Assembly: GCF_963677005.1 (NCBI RefSeq)
Contig: NZ_OY781616.1
Coordinates: 1,123,501-1,187,500, forward strand
Direction of reading: 5' to 3'
DNA: 64,000 nucleotides
From: Maridesulfovibrio sp.
GTDB taxonomy: Bacteria; Desulfobacterota; Desulfovibrionia; Desulfovibrionales; Desulfovibrionaceae
A program made the position numbers and the translations under genes. The notes under the pieces were generated by a model that was given only the letters and a program-made list of their open reading frames with translations, ran no database searches and was not told the origin of the DNA. Positions 63,221 to 64,000 of this stretch are shown here, in pieces (positions within the stretch are counted from its first letter, which is position 1; every line of letters begins with the position of its first letter).

Positions 63221-63314
63221 GGAAGTGTATCGTCACCGGTGTGGCGCCTGGACTTCAAATCCAGTGGACGGGTTAACCCTCGTCGGTAGGTTCGACTCCT
63301 ATACACTTCCGCCA
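63221..63314 (+). tRNA. selC: tRNA-Sec (anticodon TCA)
   Basis: A 94-base tRNA with the features of bacterial selenocysteine tRNA. It has an 8-base-pair acceptor stem (GGAAGTGT at 63221-63228 with ACACTTCC at 63303-63310), discriminator G and encoded CCA (63312-63314). The anticodon arm is CTGGA-CTTCAAA-TCCAG (63248-63264), with anticodon TCA at 63255-63257 reading UGA. There is a long variable arm (about 63265-63286) and a T-arm around GGTTCGACTCC. The length exceeds ordinary tRNAs because of the extra arm. It is intergenic, opposite in strand to ftsH. It would decode the UGA in the gene at 37564. selA, selB and selD are not in the window. Confidence 0.95.
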
Positions 63315-63438
63315 CCTCATAACAAATTCCTTCAAATATTCTCGGTTTTTCGACCCGTACTGCGTTTTATCTTGCCCTGACTGATCAATGCTGTATTATT
63401 TACATTGAATATTGTTCAAAAACAACAGGAGAGAGAGG

Positions 63439-63828
63439 ATGACAGACTACGATCTCCATACCGGGATAGGCATCTTAGACAGCCAGCACCAGACTTTCCT
63501 GACTATTCTGGAAAAAATAAAGAATTGCGACCGTACCGACTCTGAAAAACTCGCAACCCTGATTGATGAACTTCATCTGTACACCCTTTATCATTTTGAA
63601 ACAGAAGAAAAATTACTCAAGGAAAGCAAGGTTGAAAATTTTGAAGCTCATCAGAAAAAACACAATCTTCTTACAGAAAAGATTGAAGAATATCGGCTTG
63701 AAAATCTGACCGACAGCTGCCTGCTTGCACAGGGAATGTGCGACTTTCTTGAAAAATGGCTCTTCGAACACATATTGGAAACAGACATGGTTGATCTGGC
63801 AAAGGTAAAGGCCGGGGAAAACCACTGA
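63439..63828 (+). CDS. bacteriohemerythrin
   Basis: A 129-residue single-domain hemerythrin that binds O2 at a non-heme di-iron site. Ligand candidates are His17 (SQHQTF), His52 and Glu56 (HFETEE), His71 and His75 (HQKKH), His111 and Asp116 (HILETD), the full 5-His/2-carboxylate set. The start ATG 63439 (MTDYDLHTGIG) has AGGAGAGAGAGG upstream; an upstream ATG at 63412 lacks a good site. In oxygen-sensitive sulfate reducers such proteins are thought to sense or buffer oxygen. It is a single gene, convergent with argH. Confidence 0.9.
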   Translation: MTDYDLHTGIGILDSQHQTFLTILEKIKNCDRTDSEKLATLIDELHLYTLYHFETEEKLLKESKVENFEAHQKKHNLLTEKIEEYRLENLTDSCLLAQGMCDFLEKWLFEHILETDMVDLAKVKAGENH

Positions 63829-63865
63829 CTGCAAAGTGGAATCCCCCGGTTGGAATACTCTTAAA

Positions 63866-64000
63866 TTATGATTTGGGCTGAATCCATTCCCGGAGTTCGG
63901 CCAACTGTGCGGAAACCGATTCCGGACCGGTGCTCCCGGGAGAAACCCTGCGGCGGACCGCGGCATCGTACGAAAGGACCTCGAAAACGTCTTCTTCAAT
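63866..64000 (-). CDS. argH: argininosuccinate lyase, C-terminal fragment
   Basis: The minus frame is open from the right edge to TAA at 63866 (45 codons including the stop), coding EEDVFEVLSYDAAVRRRVSP and then GSTGPESVSAQLAELREW. This resembles the C-terminal tail of argininosuccinate lyase (DVFxVL...AVxRR...GGTGP-x-V), the last step of arginine synthesis. The start lies outside the window. Only the tail is visible, so the call is good but not certain. Confidence 0.75.
   Translation of the reverse strand: MEEDVFEVLSYDAAVRRRVSPGSTGPESVSAQLAELREWIQPKS

Noticed and set aside
1..64000. CRISPR array, prophage or insertion sequence
   Set aside because: No regular repeat-spacer pattern, integrase, capsid or transposase gene was seen; repeats are short and dispersed.

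Overview
The window looks like a chromosomal segment from a sulfate-reducing deltaproteobacterium of the Desulfovibrio group (Desulfovibrionaceae). This is an inference from gene content: a tungsten-type aldehyde:ferredoxin oxidoreductase with Fe-S and flavin partners, a membrane polyferredoxin, a bacteriohemerythrin, a PxxKW Cys-rich protein, a tRNA-Sec plus a likely selenoprotein, and GC content near one half. No phage, IS element, rRNA or CRISPR array is visible. Almost all DNA is ordinary, densely packed core genome.

Layout. 1-2750: end of a dTDP-rhamnose operon (rfbB partial, rfbD), then a NapH-like polyferredoxin. 2837-6848: an aldehyde oxidoreductase (minus) facing away from a 4-cluster ferredoxin and an FAD/NAD oxidoreductase (plus), across an AT-rich 0.5 kb gap with a good promoter. 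6849-7522: a long gene-free stretch that may carry a structured leader RNA. 7523-10693: yajC-secD-secF. 10927-14181: a GT-C type membrane glycosyltransferase and cbiB. 14381-21043 (minus): a macromolecular-synthesis cluster rpsU-yqeY-mutS2-dnaG-rpoD. 21201-22708 (minus): a 59-aa membrane protein, HU, rsmA. 22973-28258 (plus): a coiled-coil protein behind a sigma-28-like promoter, then apt, mtnP and mtaD (methylthioadenosine/adenine salvage), a PxxKW protein and an M20 peptidase.

28590-39356 (plus): mnmG, a PilZ protein, corC-lnt, prfB with a programmed +1 frameshift, a GGDEF cyclase, a MinD-like ATPase, an HU/IHF protein, a UshA-like selenoprotein with an in-frame UGA, and dapA. 39437-41959 (minus): an HD protein and two peptide-ABC ATPases. 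42121-43437: trmFO. 43438-43900: a repeat-rich gap. 43901-51844 (minus): mrcA, a YkgJ-like protein, purF, carB. 52056-52960 (plus): a FeoA protein, a small unknown, slyX. 53066-63026 (minus): ftsH-folP-cdaA-cdaR-glmM-galU-unknown-priA, one tight operon that joins c-di-AMP synthesis to amino-sugar supply. 63221-63314: tRNA-Sec. 63439-63828: hemerythrin. 63866-64000: the 3' end of argH.

The most interesting points are: (i) the UGA-containing UshA-like gene with a hairpin after the UGA, in the same window as the UGA-decoding tRNA; (ii) the divergent, AorABC-like aldehyde oxidoreductase set; (iii) interspersed hairpin repeats after stop codons; (iv) the possible leader RNA before yajC; (v) the coiled-coil gene with a sigma-28-like promoter.
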